Shown here: positions 34,520 to 46,935 of the stretch, in pieces
Numbering within the stretch: position 1 is the first letter of the stretch
Layout: every line of letters begins with the position of its first letter
From: Antedon mediterranea
Taxonomy: Eukaryota; Echinodermata; Crinoidea; Comatulida; Antedonidae
Direction: 5' to 3'
Assembly: GCF_964355755.1 (NCBI RefSeq)
Contig: NC_092679.1
Coordinates: forward strand, 15,988,932 to 16,048,931
Length of the DNA: 60,000 nucleotides
Translations under genes and position numbers: made by a program
The notes under the pieces: generated by a model
What the model was told of the DNA's origin: nothing
Seen by the model: the letters and a program-made list of their open reading frames with translations, nothing else
The model's database searches: none

Positions 34520-34832
34520 TTGAGTGAGTGAGTGGCCGAGCGGTTAAGACAGTGGAACCGTAATTACGTAGCCATAACATCGGCACGGGTTCAAGGCTCA
34601 CTCACTCCATGGTTCTTGTGGGAAAACGAGTCTTCTCGGATAAGGACTATAAACCGTAGGTCCAGTGTACACATCTAGCTCGTGTGCACTTTAAAGAACC
34701 TAGTACATCTTTCGAGACGAGTAGGGGGTTACCCCGGTGTATTAGTACATCACAGCCACTGATCACCAACTGGGCCCTCTGGGAGACCAGTCTTTGACTG
34801 AAGAGGTTACCCAATATAAATATATATTTCAA
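34520..34832 (+). mobile_element. tRNA-derived SINE, apparently full length
   Basis: The head has TGGCCGAGCGGTTAAGAC (A box, as in Leu/Ser-type tRNA) and GGGTTCAAGGCTC (B-box-like). GAGTGAG and CTCACTC can pair as an acceptor stem. The body has CACTTTAAAGAACCTAGTAC and GTAGGGGGTTACCCCGGTGT, shared with 14773-14890. It ends in an AATATAAATATATAT-type tail. Length ~310 bp. The head is not a functional tRNA: the anticodon arm and the T-stem do not pair properly. Confidence 0.75.
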
Positions 34833-36602
34833 TCATATTTCATAACCTCTACATCACTAACCTGGCGTTCATACCTCTAAACCAGCATGCTAATGAGTTC
34901 ATTGGTTTATGCAACACAACTTAAAGACAGTGTTGTCGAGTGTTGTGTTATTTTAATGTTAGAGTCATCATTATTATGCAAATTACATTTCGTATAGAGA
35001 ATCACCCAACTTATATTAGGTGGCCGTGTCACGTCTGCAAATTTTTATTTATTTTTATTCATTACAAATAAATAATTTTAATTTCATAATAATTATTCCT
35101 ATATACATGAACATAAAACCTGACAGCATGGGAAACCAAACAATCTCTTTGAATTGTCTTAGATAAAATTATTCTTCTTATTAAAAAAAAAAATAGAATC
35201 AATGATAAATAATTATAAGAGTTGGAAAGACTAGTGTTAATGTTGTCAATATATCCCCTTTTTTCAAGGACATAACGTCCCTTGAGTCCTTACCTTGTGA
35301 GTAATAACAATCAACTGTGTTATTTGGTCAAATCATACTGTACAATAAACTTAAAATAGAATAGATTCCCTTTAGCTGACACGAACAAACATGCAAAATT
35401 AGATCGTATTTGAATTTAACTTTGTCACTTTCCTTCGCATAGTTGTTAGAAATCATGCTTTGTGGTTATTTGGAACGGATTAAGCGTAAACGTTGAAGCA
35501 GGATTTAGTTGTTATGTTTCTCGTAAAAACCGAAATCAATGAATTTAATTCTTAGTTTATAGTTGCTGCAGATCATGGTTGTGATTAGTTGGGTTTATCT
35601 AAAAGCATACTATTTAATTTGTAATGTTTTCTTTTTAAAAATCATTATGTGTAAAGTTAGAATTAAAATTACAATTAATATTTTTAAATGTGTGTAGGTT
35701 AGAATTGCAGTAGTAGTAGTACCATGTATTTCCATAATTTTTTTCACAGAAAAGTGTCCCCTGAATAGGGGTTTCCTTGTAATAGTGATGTCCCCTGAAT
35801 AGGGGTGTCCCGTTAATAGGGGTGTCCCGTTAATAGGGGTGTTCTCAGAATAGTGGTGTCCCAAAAGAGGAGTTCTACTGTAAAGAAGAAAACTTTTAGG
35901 TATATTCAGGGAAGAGTAATTTCATCATTGAATATCATGTTAAAATTTGTTTTTCTTACTCAGAATGCCCAACAAAGGTGAATTGCTTTACTTTTATGAA
36001 TTTCCTTTCCTTTCCCAACATCCAGGATTTATATATCCTGCAAAGTAGAAAATAGACATTTCGGATATGATACACTGTTTTGAATCAAAACCTATACATT
36101 TTACTTAAACTAAATAAATGTATGCTATAAAAAAATCCGAGTTTAATTTTATACCCTTTTAAGTACTAACATTATTTATAATTCTATTTCCGTATATACA
36201 ATAATTTGTTGAGGGCATTACAGTAATTTATAGTGCTATTAGTGTGTTCAGAAAAAGCTAAAATATCTCGTTTTAATTGACCAACAAGAAATTTAATATG
36301 TAACTTTGATGTTGCATGGACATGTACGACTGGCATACAAATTTAGGAAAACATTTTTGTTTTAAATTGAAACATGTTAAGCTAATAAAATAAAGAAATA
36401 AAAAATTGAAGTATGGGTAGCCAATTGGGCCAAAATATACTAATTTCTTGATGCAAATGCAACCGAGATACCAAACATATAAATCATAGCTAAAATGTAA
36501 ATAAAATAATGCTGCAGTTGGTACCAAACAATATCATTAATGATCTGCCCCTGAAATTACAACCTCTACTCTCTTTTAATAGTCCTTTTTTATCATGTGC
36601 AG
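34833..36602. other. Noncoding; family I repeat at 35745-35882
   Basis: GTGTCCCCTGAATAGGGG and GGTGTCCCGTTAATAGGGG recur several times in 35750-35850, ending in GAGTTCTACTGTA: a family I copy in reverse orientation with its own small tandem array. The rest shows no gene. Confidence 0.5.
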
Positions 36603-36697
36603 TTGGGTATGTGGGACAAGAAGTACAAGACAATGACACTAAAGCTGCATTCGCATTGTTCCGTTTAATGGAATGGAAGCCCTATATGATTTTGTAA
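36603..36697 (+). CDS. Possible terminal exon (weak)
   Basis: A T-rich tract ending ATGTGCAG is followed by an open frame encoding GYVGQEVQDNDTKAAFALFR and LMEWKPYMIL, then TAA. AATAAA occurs at 36796 and 36808. The composition looks more coding-like than its surroundings and the order acceptor-frame-stop-polyA signal is right for a last exon. No family is recognised, and it may be chance. It is on the same strand as the LRR-type first exon, but no link is shown. Confidence 0.2.
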
Positions 36698-36813
36698 CAA
36701 ACCAAAACAAGTGTAAAATGTGGTTAAAAGTCTTCATTAAAAAGAACACATATCTGTTCAATTTGTTTGTAATGTTTCAATTTTAAAAGATACAAAATAA
36801 AGTTCAAAATAAA

Positions 36814-37469
36814 TGATAAATACAACAATTGAAAAGGCAAAAGCAAATAAGTAAACAGCAACTAGATTAAAGTAATATTCTATTAACTAAAACTTGAAGT
36901 AGGCTCTAGCCTAAAAAAATGAGAAATATGCGAACAAACGAAAAATACTTAAAATATTGAACTGACAAAGTTTTAAAATAATTTTAAAAATTGTTATTTA
37001 ATCCAGTTCAATGTTAAGTTCATGTCAACTATAAAAATAGTACAATGTCACAAGCAATTTCTTAGAATTAAGAAACCTTTGCATATATACATGGAATTTA
37101 TACCTTTGGCGAGGATAGTTTTGTCACTTGGAGTACTTTCCTTTACCTGGCAAGTGACTTATTAATAATTAATAAATACATCAAAAACTGTCAGCATCAT
37201 GCAAATTAAAAATTAAACGTTGGCGAAATTCAATTTCTTTATTTTGTTTATGTAAAGGCTATTCTAATTCTGCTCAAGGCCCTAGCGGAAAACTCTTTCA
37301 TGATCTTCCTACGCCACTAAAGGTCATCTCATCTCATAAGTATTATCTCAGATCTCATCAGGGTGAACTAAAAACAAGTAAAATGGAAACATTCTCACAA
37401 CTGGTTATGAATTTGTTTCTGGTTGGATTGAAAGTTAACACTGTATTAAAAAGAATGTAGTTTAACTGT
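36814..37469. other. Noncoding, no gene recognised
   Basis: AT-rich; nothing supported. Confidence 0.35.
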
Positions 37470-38200
37470 GAGAGCCATTCGCTTACTTCCATATCCAGTA
37501 AACCATACAAATCATTCCTTCTCTTCATTGCCAACCTCAGAAGAAATTGGTCTTTTTACTCCAATCCAAGGTGCCATTCTCTGTAAATTTGTTCTAGTAT
37601 CCACTGTTCCTTTCTCATGCTCTTGTCAGTGAAAACCATTCTCTTACTCTCAAGTTCCACGTCCAGTAACCATTCAATTTCATTCCTTCTGTCCATTAAC
37701 AACCTCAGAAGCACTTCAATCCAAGATGCCATTCTCTGAAAATGTGTTGTTCTAGCATCCACTGTCCCCTTTTTATGTGGGAACCATTCTCTTACTCTCA
37801 AGCTTCATATCCAGTAACCATGCAATACCATTCCTTCTGTCCATTAACAACCTCAGAAGCACTACAATCCAAGATGCCATTCTCAGTAATTGTGTTGTTC
37901 TAGCATCCACTGTCCCATTTTTATGTGGGAACCATTCTCTTACTCTCAAGCTTCAATACCATGCAATACCATTCCTTCTGTCTATTAACAACCCCAGAAG
38001 CCGCTACAATCCAAGATGACATTCTCTGTAAATCTGTTGTTCTAGCATCCACTGTCCCCTTTTTATGTGGGAACCATTCTCTTACTCTCAAGCTTCAATA
38101 CCATGCAATACCATTCCTTCTGTCCATTAACAACCCCAGAAGCACTATAATCCAAGATGCCATTCTCTGTAAATATGTTATCTGGCTTCCTTGGACACTC
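37470..38200 (+). repeat. Satellite-like array, ~142-160-bp unit, about five copies
   Basis: ACCATTCTCTTACTCTCAAG marks the units at 37634, 37783, 37931 and 38073, with a more diverged unit near 37475. Each has CATTCCTTCTGTCCATTAAC and TCTAGCATCCACTGTCCC. Spacings are mostly not multiples of three, so the open frames on both strands are by-products. Confidence 0.85.
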
Positions 38201-39024
38201 TTTCATGGAAACATCAGAAACAAACTCTTTAATTCTTTATCATACAATGGCCTAACCATCTAACTTTACCACCAGTGTAGAGGTCAATAGTTCCTGGTTT
38301 AGCACTCCTAATTCGCCTTCCAACTCTTGATAGTTGCATTGGACTGCTCATGCTCTGGCGCTCCTTTTTAGCTCTGATGACCCTGGGTTTAGCCAATGAG
38401 AGCTCATGGCCATTACACCACTGGTCACCACCTGCTTCTCAAACTCTTGCAGATAATGCTATGTTTATAACACTCCATCTTACCTACTCGCTTGACTTAA
38501 TCCCACGCAAATAATATGAAATGAACAACTACAGTTGAGATTAGAGTTGAACATGTGTAGCTTAAGTCCAAATATCATCTCTGTTAATCCATTGATAACA
38601 TTAGTAAAGGGATTTGATTGTATAATCTTAGCTATTCATAGTAGCATGTGCTTCCTCTCTTTAAATATTATACTGAACTGTACGTTGTTTGAAAATATTG
38701 TCACATTGTGGTGTTTTTTTTATTGGTCTATTTTATCTGTTACATTCATGTAAAAGTTAGCCTAAACAAAATCAGAAAATATATATATAATGCATTATTC
38801 AGAAATATATACAAAGCAATTAGGTAAAGAATAATCTGCACAATTAATTTAAAGAATTCCATGAATATAAGAATAGGATATAGGAGTTTGATTTGATGAA
38901 ATTTTGTTTTGATCTAATTAATAAATATTACAATATTATAATATAAAATTGTTTACTCCAAAACCGCATTTTTAGATTGATATTTTCAACAATTGAGGTT
39001 CTTGACAACATATGCTAAAAAACT
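38201..39024. other. Noncoding, no gene recognised
   Basis: No convincing exon. Confidence 0.35.
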
Positions 39025-39457
39025 TTTTTCTCTAGGAGAGCAAGACAGGATTTGCAATTCCTGTATAAATGTCTTACTTCTAAGTTTGATTGTAATCTTG
39101 TTTCGTTGTTTTATTTTAATGTTCCTGTTCGTAATCTTCGTAGTAAACCCTTTCTTCATGTTAAATTTTCTCGTGTCAATGTTTGTAAAAATGGTATTTT
39201 CTGTAGACTTTCGTCTTTGTACAATTCATGTCTTTTAAAAAATAATTCTTTAGATATCTTTAACTGTAATTTCTCTCAATTTAAATGTATTATTAATGAA
39301 ATTATTTAAATAATCTTATTTACATTTTTGTATATATTTATATTGGCTTATATTTTATAGTTTAGTTATTTTATTTTCAACCTGTTATTGGTGTTTTACA
39401 CTGTTGGCTTGAAATAAAGAATAAAGAATAAAAAATAAAGAATAAAGAATAATGAAA
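39025..39457 (+). mobile_element. 5'-truncated non-LTR retrotransposon (LINE) 3' end
   Basis: The frame up to the TAA at 39307-39309 reads RRARQDLQFLYKCL, FYFNVPVRNLRSKPFLHVKF, SRVNVCKNGIFCRL, SLDIFNCNFSQFK. This is the C-terminal signature of CR1/Jockey-like ORF2 proteins (DL.FLYK ... F.VP.R..R ... R.N..KN ... L.IF..S...FK). A stop occurs in frame just upstream, and the RT and endonuclease domains are absent. The 3' end has GAAATAAAGAATAAAGAATA repeats, typical of LINE tails. Confidence 0.8.
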
Positions 39458-40556
39458 AAGTGAATTGTTTACAAATACGGTGGAGTTATAAGCATATTGC
39501 ATGTTTGAAAATAAAATTGTCTGTTATTCCCTGGAAACTCCCTTGATAATGTATACATACTTTGTTGAATTCATATTCAGGAATATTCTTTTAAGAGGGC
39601 ATTTTCCTGTGAAATGAACGAGGGACAATGACTACAGAAATCCCTGTTCGGGGCACAGCCCTGTTCGGAGGAATCACTTTGAATTTGGTCCTTAAGGTGT
39701 CCTGTTAATAGTAGGTAGTACTATAAACTGTACTTCATAAGAAAAGTTTGACAGTACTTTAAAAAGTTGAATTGATCTTAAATTTGATACTATTGGATTA
39801 ACCTTTTTAGAATTACAAGGTTAAGCGGATTATTGTGATATGATTTGTATAGTTAACAGGCATCCATCACTAATAGGTGCTTAGGGACCTCATATCACCA
39901 ACAGTTGTAGATTGACCCTATTATGACCTGACCCAAATAGTACTTAAGTACTAATAGGGCTAATATAAAGTAAATAATCAACAGTATGCACATTTCAAAT
40001 CTGTGATATATTGCCAATCTTGCAATTATTTAGGTTTACTCCTAACATGTTCTATATTCAACTAATTCCTTCGTGAACTTTATTTACAATAGAATCAACG
40101 TAGTATGATTAGCCGTAGGCCTATTGTCTTTGAATAGTAGCAAATGTTAACACATTTAAAACACGTGACCATGGCCAATATGCTACATGAACACGTATAT
40201 GAGATTTTATGGAGAACATTACGAGAACACGGATTACAGCATTGTCATGTTTTTGACATACCGTCAATTTGACTGGATCAATGTAATTTTAAAAAATGAA
40301 ATTGCATCTGCAAATGCTAGATTGTAATAATATGCATGTTTAAATACACAGACAGTACACAGTATATTTCTGTACCACTGTTATTTTTATATGAGCAAGA
40401 AATAAAAACAAACAACAAACATACCATAGAGATACTAAAACCTAGACTCAGTGAACTAGGCTACAGCAAAGTTTAACCAATTTTATCAAATGGCCGCCGT
40501 ATATTTTTTAATATTATTTATATTAAGTATAAAAAAATATAGCGTTATTTTGTGTT
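39458..40556. other. Noncoding; family I scraps near 39585-39720
   Basis: TTTTAAGAGGGCATTTTCC...GAAATGAACGAGG...CTGTTCGG...GTGTCCTGTTAATAG are pieces of the family I repeat. One TAGGCCTA at 40116. No gene. Confidence 0.45.
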
Positions 40557-40730
40557 GCAGCAGTGATAACCGGTTAAATGGTGTTCTAACCATCGGTTTT
40601 TAACCATTATTTTCATGCTGCTATTTAAACGGTTATTGAAAATTTGTCCTGTTTCGGCTGCAAAAAAATTGGGGTTAATTTATTAACACGGTTATTTTTC
40701 CGCAGTAGAAACAGGATCTCACTGTTCGCT
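40557..40730. repeat. Family D repeat copy
   Basis: CCTGTTTCGGCT (40648) and AGTAGAAACAGG (to 40715) are near-inverted ends around GGGTTAATTTATTAACACGG. Neighbouring AACCGGTTAAATGG resembles 24.5 kb and 59.5 kb. Confidence 0.6.
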
Positions 40731-42488
40731 GGGAATTTCTAGTGAGCCAAGTGCTACCCTTGCCAGCTGGCTACTATTAAACAGGTCTTGTATTCAATTA
40801 TCTACATCTCACATTGAGAATATGACGATACCACATTCGTATGATCTTCATTTAAGTAGTTTTTAATAGTTAACAAAAATGCGGTCAGCCGTATTCAGTG
40901 TCACTTCAAGTGATCTGAATTTCTGACCTAATTTTATGTTTTTTATTATTGTGATTTAATATAAAGTATACTCAGTATAGTTTGTGTTTTTTTTTTTTCA
41001 ATAGTTTTATTTACACGTGTAAAAAGCATACCGTAACATAAAAAAACTTTAAATTCAACAATTTTACGATAATACAAAGTAGCCTGTCGCAAATAGATTT
41101 AAATCAGATTCAGATTCATTTACCATTAAAGCGCCTCTTTTTTATTGTTTAGAATCATCTATATTTTGCTCAAACTTCACATTGGATTGAAAGGGTGCGC
41201 CACGTTCCAAATGTGAACTTTAATTAAAGAAAGACCTGTGTTTAGATGTAGTGGGAAAGCTATATTATGAAGTCTCTGCTATGTTTTAGTTTAATTAATG
41301 TACGCTCTGTGTGGACGAATTTATCAATATCTCTCAAAATGATTGATGTTCCATTAAGAAGAATCTACCTCACTTTCTTGTAACTGTAACCAAACAGCGC
41401 CACCTTTAAGATTGATTTCAAAACTTGCTCTAGGGTCTTCATGTTAACGATGAAAAAAATCCATCTTTTTAGATTAAAGTGAAAAAGCAATGATAACTAT
41501 TAACGTTTAACATCTAGTTGTAGGAAAATAAAATAATAATATTTTAATCATACAGTCATTGTTTAATTTTGAACTTTGACTTGAACGGTTATCCAATTAT
41601 TACTAACAAGATAGATTGAGAATGTTAAAAAATTGTTGGATTCAAGAGTCACCCAGACCTCCCAACTCCCGTTAATGGCAGGAGTCTCTCAATATTTTGA
41701 GTCATCTTTCACTCTCCCGCTAAATGAAATTTCTCCTGATATTTTGGTTAACCAATAAAACCTTCCGATATGTAAGCATTTATAATTTCTACTACCACTA
41801 GATATTGATAAGAAAATAGAAAAAATACTAATATCAGTCCATATAATGTTTATAGTCCATTCATGCATTGTTTAATAAGTGAAATAATGAGTTACCAATT
41901 CATTTTTCCCCTTCGGCACACATTATACATGCAAATATTTGTAGCTTTTTGATAGTGCCTTATATAGTTTCATAAAACCTTTAGATATTAAATTTTTTCA
42001 AGTTGTCTAATTCTAGAATAGAACTCTCCTTTGGGATTTCTCTATCTAGGGGACATCTCTCTTGATTGAAACGAATGAGAGTCACATTTATTAAAGACAA
42101 TGGGCAACCCTTTACAGAGTTTTACTTTATAGAATTGTGCTGCACACTGAACAATTAGTAATCATCTTTTATTTTAACTATGAATAATAGATATTATTTA
42201 AATTTAGAATTCCTTGAAAAGTGGGCGAACATGTTTAGATTGTGCTCTTAGTTTGGATTTCCTGAATAATCTATAAGCCAATTGTTGACTTTCACCAACT
42301 TCAGATATAGTAATTGACTTTAATAAGTTATAAGATATTCATAGTATGTTTGAGTTAGATTACAATGAACGGAAATCTTGAAAGAAATGATTGTGAAAAA
42401 CCTGTTCAAACGTATAAATGCAATTATTATGACTTTATTAAGTACATGTATTAGGCCAAGCCCCTAGACACAATTCAGTGGGTCTGAG
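40731..42488. other. Noncoding; dispersed repeat scraps
   Basis: CTCCCGTTAATGGCAGGAG at 41667 and a family I piece at 42018-42090 (GAACTCTCCTTTGGGATTTC...AGGGGACATC). No gene. Confidence 0.4.
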
Positions 42489-42682
42489 GAACAGTTTTGT
42501 TGCAGCCGTTTCTGAAATTTTTATCATATAGGCAGGGGTCTGTTTTTTCATTAACAGGAAGAGTTTTGTTGCAGCATTATCTAAAAGAAATTTCTATCAT
42601 ATAGGCAAGGCAAATTTTTTCATTAACAGGAACAGTTTTGTTGCAGCGTTATCTAAAAGAAATTACTATCATATAAGCAAGT
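42489..42682 (+). repeat. Three ~72-77-bp tandem units
   Basis: ACAGTTTTGTTGCAGC, TTTCTATCATATAGGCA and TTTTTTCATTAACAGGAA recur three times with small changes. Confidence 0.8.
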
Positions 42683-42774
42683 TGCGGCAGAGGTTAATGG
42701 CCGCCTGTCGTATATCTTCACTTCTCATAATATTATATTGACCAATTTTTCCATTTATTTGGGATGCTTATTCG

Positions 42775-42930
42775 TTACAGCAGAACCCCTATTATGGGAC
42801 ACCTTAAGGACCCAACAAAGATTCCAAAGATTAAAACATATATATTGCCACTCATTCATGGAAATATAGGGGTGTCCCATGAATAGGGATGCCCCAAAGG
42901 AGGCGTTCTAATTGTACTAAAACTTTGTAT
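42775..42930 (+). repeat. Family I repeat copy
   Basis: ACAGCAGAACCCCTATTATG with GGGACACCTTAAGGACC at one end; GGTGTCCCATGAATAGGG and CCCCAAAGGAGGCGTTCTA in inverse sense at the other. An inverted-repeat-like dispersed element. Confidence 0.65.
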
Positions 42931-42997
42931 TGTATTGCCTTGGCCTTTAAAACTCTCTGATTCATTTTGAAAGACTCAAACTCATTCATTCATGAAA

Positions 42998-43406
42998 GTG
43001 TCCCCTTAATAAGGAGGGGTGTCTCCTTAATAGGGAGGGGTGTCTCCTTAATAGGGAGGGGTGTCTCCTTAATAGGGAGGGATGTTCCTATAATAGGGAG
43101 GGGTGTCTCCTTAATAGGGAGGGGTGTCTCCTTAATAGGGAGGGATGTTCCTATAATAGGGAGGGATGTCTCCTTAATAGGGAGGGATGTTCCTATAATA
43201 GGGAGGGGTGTCTCCTTAATAGGGAGGGATGTTCCTATAATAGGGAGGGGTGTCTCCTTAATAGGGAGGGGTGTCTCCTTAATAGGGAGGGGTGTCTCCT
43301 TAATAGGGAGGGATGTTCCTATAATAGGGAGGGGTGTCTCCTTAATAGGGAGGGATGTTCCTATAATAGGGAGGGGTGTCTCCTTAATAAGGAGAGGTGT
43401 TTACTG
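42998..43406 (+). repeat. 21-bp minisatellite with two alternating unit types
   Basis: Eighteen 21-bp units of two kinds: A, GGGTGTCTCCTTAATAGGG plus AG; B, GGATGTTCCTATAATAGGG plus AG. The order is A A A B A A B A' B A B A A A B A B A. The unit clearly derives from the GTGTCC.TTAATAGGG core of family I. The 146-codon frame through it is a by-product of the 21-bp period. Confidence 0.92.
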
Positions 43407-44430
43407 AATGGTTCTAATGTATTTATACTTTTATATTGTTTTTGTTGCCATTAAAAACATTAATCTCTCTGATTCTCTTTAAGAGACCATACCATTTTGT
43501 ATTAAAAAAGAAAAAAAAATTGTTATTGTATCAGAGATAAAATTTGACCCATGATATAAAAAAACCTTAATTACAAGATACAGCTAAACCTGTATAAGTG
43601 ATTGTACATTTCAATGTGTAATTTAACACAGTGTGTTTTAACACGTAAATTGCAGCACATCCCATTAAGTTAACAACTCACGTCTCAAATGCATTTAAAC
43701 CTTCTCCAAATGAGAAAGATTTCATTAGGAACATTTGTAAATCTCTTTCCATATATTGTAAATTATGGGTATCATTCTTACAAGATTACTAGAAGAATTA
43801 TTTTTGCAATGAATAGATTATTCAGAAATTCTAATGAAAACAATTTCTTTTTTACGAAAATAGTTTGCCACTTTCTTGTGGCCTTGCTTTCTATATCTCG
43901 TATAACACACAATGAGTGTATCCATGACGTTTCATTGGTTAATTAATTATCATATGCCATTCAGTATTAGTTCTATTGCACGTTAAAAGTTATATTTAAT
44001 TGTTCTATAAAACACAGCTGCTTTTTATAAAGGAAGAAAGAATATCATTTTCTATTTTGATCTGTTTATCTGTATCTTTCTAATCAAAACTGATTTGATG
44101 CAACACCATTGTTTTCTACTGGCATGTCAACATTATTTTGTTGTCTGTTACTATCCTGATGGACTATTTAGACATATTGAGCAGAGCATATAGTAAGAAA
44201 TCAATGTAAAAATTTTAAATTTGAGTAGACAATTAATAATAGAAAGTAACAAGACTGACACACCAGTAATGTGATAACTTGAAAGAAAGTGACAGAATTT
44301 GATGATAAGAAGACTAGAATGTGACAGATACATCCCCTTATGTATGTAATACATACAACCTGAACACAGTCTCAAGATATCAATTTGGCAAATAGTGTAA
44401 TAGATACACTAATGCAAGTCAAGTATTATT
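43407..44430. other. Noncoding, no gene recognised
   Basis: AT-rich; no exon supported. Confidence 0.35.
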
Positions 44431-44795
44431 AATCATTAAAGAATGGATAAATTTACTCTTATATGCTGTACACTGGCATATCAAAGATTTTGAAATAGGG
44501 TAGAGTCGGGGACCTAACAATTACTTAACCTACTATAATGTCCTTTCATTTGCAGTAGCAACTTTAGAAGGCCGGCTGCCATATCCTTGAAATCATCTTT
44601 TCCATACCATAAAGAATAAATAAATTTACTCTTAAATGCGGAACACTGGCATATCCAAGATTTTGAAATAGGGGAAAAGTCGAGGGCCTAAAAATTACTT
44701 AACCTACTGTAATGTCCTCTCATTTGCAGTAGTAACTTAAGACTGGCTGCCATATCCTTGAAAGATTTTATTTTTCATCTTTTCCGTACCATACT
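44431..44795 (+). repeat. ~173-bp tandem duplication of a dispersed repeat
   Basis: ATAAATTTACTCTTA, ACACTGGCATATC, AGATTTTGAAATAGGG and GGCTGCCATATCCTTGAAA are present twice at a 173-bp offset. The AGATTTTGAAATAGGG part is shared with 18725. Confidence 0.75.
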
Positions 44796-45406
44796 CATCA
44801 TTGTATATTTCTGCTTTATTGTCATTTGTATAAAACCATTGTGAACCTTTTTATTTCAAAGAAAATAGAATAATTTAAAATGTCATCCAGTAATTATGCC
44901 AGAAAATCGTCTGTTTCTAAACCTCGAAAGACAATGTAATAATAAAAATCCGGATAGAGGGTATAATCCCATATTTCATTTGTCGCCTGATAGGCTATCA
45001 GTTATTCTTTTTTAAGCTAGGTAACATATTTTATGAATTGCTTTTAATACCGTACCTAGACGAGCAATTGTTTTTGTAATCTTAATGAAATTCTGTAAAT
45101 AGTACATCTGATTAAGTTATGATATTTTAAAAATATTGTAAAATATTCTGCCGCCAGAAATAATTAATTACAACATAAAGCATGATGATCAATGAATATA
45201 TTTGTATTAATTTTTATTCATTCCACATTTATGATATTAAGTTGCAATTAAAACCCTATATACTTTCAAATATTCTTGGCTTATACCATTTTTACATCTA
45301 CATAACAAATAAAAATACATACATACAAGTGGTAAATGTATTATTATAAAATTCAGTGGCAGCTCCCCGATATTAGGATGAAGTATTTTCGTAAATGCTC
45401 TTTTTT

Positions 45407-46935
45407 TAGTTATCCGCTTGGTAGAGCGGATAACTCCTTGTTATTGTATTTGATAAATTTTTTTTTTTCTGTATTGTTGTTCTTTCTTTCTTGCTTGTTT
45501 GTGCATCGCTCTAAAATGTGTAAACATAACATTTCATAACTTTGACAACATGTGGCCATTTACGTAAAGTTGTGCGCCTTCTATTTTGAATGACGTCAGA
45601 TTTTATGATTTTTAATGATTGATCATAGATTAAAAAGCAAGCTTTATTTTTTTTTTACACTTAGTGAAAATCTAAGTCATATCAAGGTCAAACTTTCTAT
45701 GGATTAAAAATGGCATGTTTCACAAAAAGTTACGCGTGCACGCGCATTTAAAATTTCAAAATGCGCAAAATTAATTTCTAATCAACTTTCTACGCTGAAA
45801 CATGACATTTTGAGCATGTCAAAAATTCCTGTGCATGCAAAAAATGTTACGCGTAAGGTGCGCACGGAGTATGAAAAACATATTTTTTTCTCTTGAATTA
45901 TATTTTTCAAGCCTTTCCTAGTAATTTTGAAAACAATTTAAAACTTTTCCAGTTTAAATAACGCCATACCAACACGTTGAATTAGACAATGAAAAAGCTT
46001 AAAAAATCATCAAAATAATGTCTTTTTTTAAACAGTCATAGTTTCTAAAGTAAACTGTGAACCGTTTATTTTTATTACAAAATCTAGAAATTGATGAGTT
46101 GTAGATATCGGATCATGCATCAATAAGGCTAAAAAACCATTGTGACGTCATCGTATGGCCACACAAATGTAAAATATAGGATTTTTGTCTCTTTCTTTAT
46201 TGCTCATCACATTCAATGGAGCGCATCACGCTTATCTGTATTCCTTTTTCTCCGACATTTTAATATTGTCTAGGTCAATCAACTATCTTTCACATGAAAT
46301 AAAAATATTTTAATTTTTATGACGTCATCATGCCTAAAAATTTTAATTACGTGGGTCATTAATTTCATCTTTACAGTAAATTTTAATCTGTAATAGCTCG
46401 TAAGAATAAAATGTGATAATCACGATTAAAACGTTTTCTGGAAGCTATTGGATTGTAGATACGAATTAATGTGAACATATTGCCAATCAGATGTTGTGAC
46501 GTCATCATATGGCCACTTGACTTTAAAAAGTCGTGTTTTCATCTTTTGCGTCATAGTTCATTACATTTAAAAGAGCGCGCATCAATATTTCACGTATTCA
46601 AATTTTTTCTGTACGTTAATATTTTGTTGCTGAGATAATTTCCTTCCGAAATTGCTACCTTCGCGTTTCATTTCTAAACCGTCAACATGTTAAAAATTGG
46701 AATAAATAGCAAGTCCCGTAATTTCACCTATTCTACACTGTATGTACAGATTATACTGTGTATACTATATGACACAAAATAACCGAATTCAGCAATAACA
46801 ACATATCATATTCTTCAGTTCAGGTCATAATGCCATAATCTTTTTCTGTGTGCAATATTCCAACGTATGACGTGCACGTGGTGTTTCTCGTGCGGATAAC
46901 TAACTCGTCAAAGTTAGTTATCATGTCTAGTTTAT
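45407..46935 (+). mobile_element. ~1.5-kb non-autonomous element with asymmetric inverted ends (Helentron-like?)
   Basis: The left end TAGTTATCCGC (45407) is matched by GCGGATAACTA (46892-46902). The left copy is followed by its own complement (10-bp stem hairpin). The right copy runs into another 10-bp stem hairpin, ATAACTAACT-6 nt-AGTTAGTTAT, ending at 46921. Inside is a diverged ~355-bp direct repeat with TGTGACGTCATCGTATGGCC (46140) and TGTGACGTCATCATATGGCC (46496). No long open frame. A 5' terminal repeat paired with an internal copy before a 3' hairpin is the asymmetric layout described for Helitron2/Helentron elements (inference). Confidence 0.5.

Noticed and set aside
34520-34600. A tRNA-Leu or tRNA-Ser gene
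   Set aside because: A box and acceptor pairing look right, but the anticodon and T stems do not form, and the sequence continues into a SINE body.
36273-36527. 84-codon minus-strand hydrophobic frame
   Set aside because: Phe/Leu/Tyr-rich translation of AT-rich DNA; no splice or family support.
42967-43407. 146-codon frame with repeated RGVSLIG
   Set aside because: By-product of a 21-bp noncoding minisatellite, since the period is a multiple of three.
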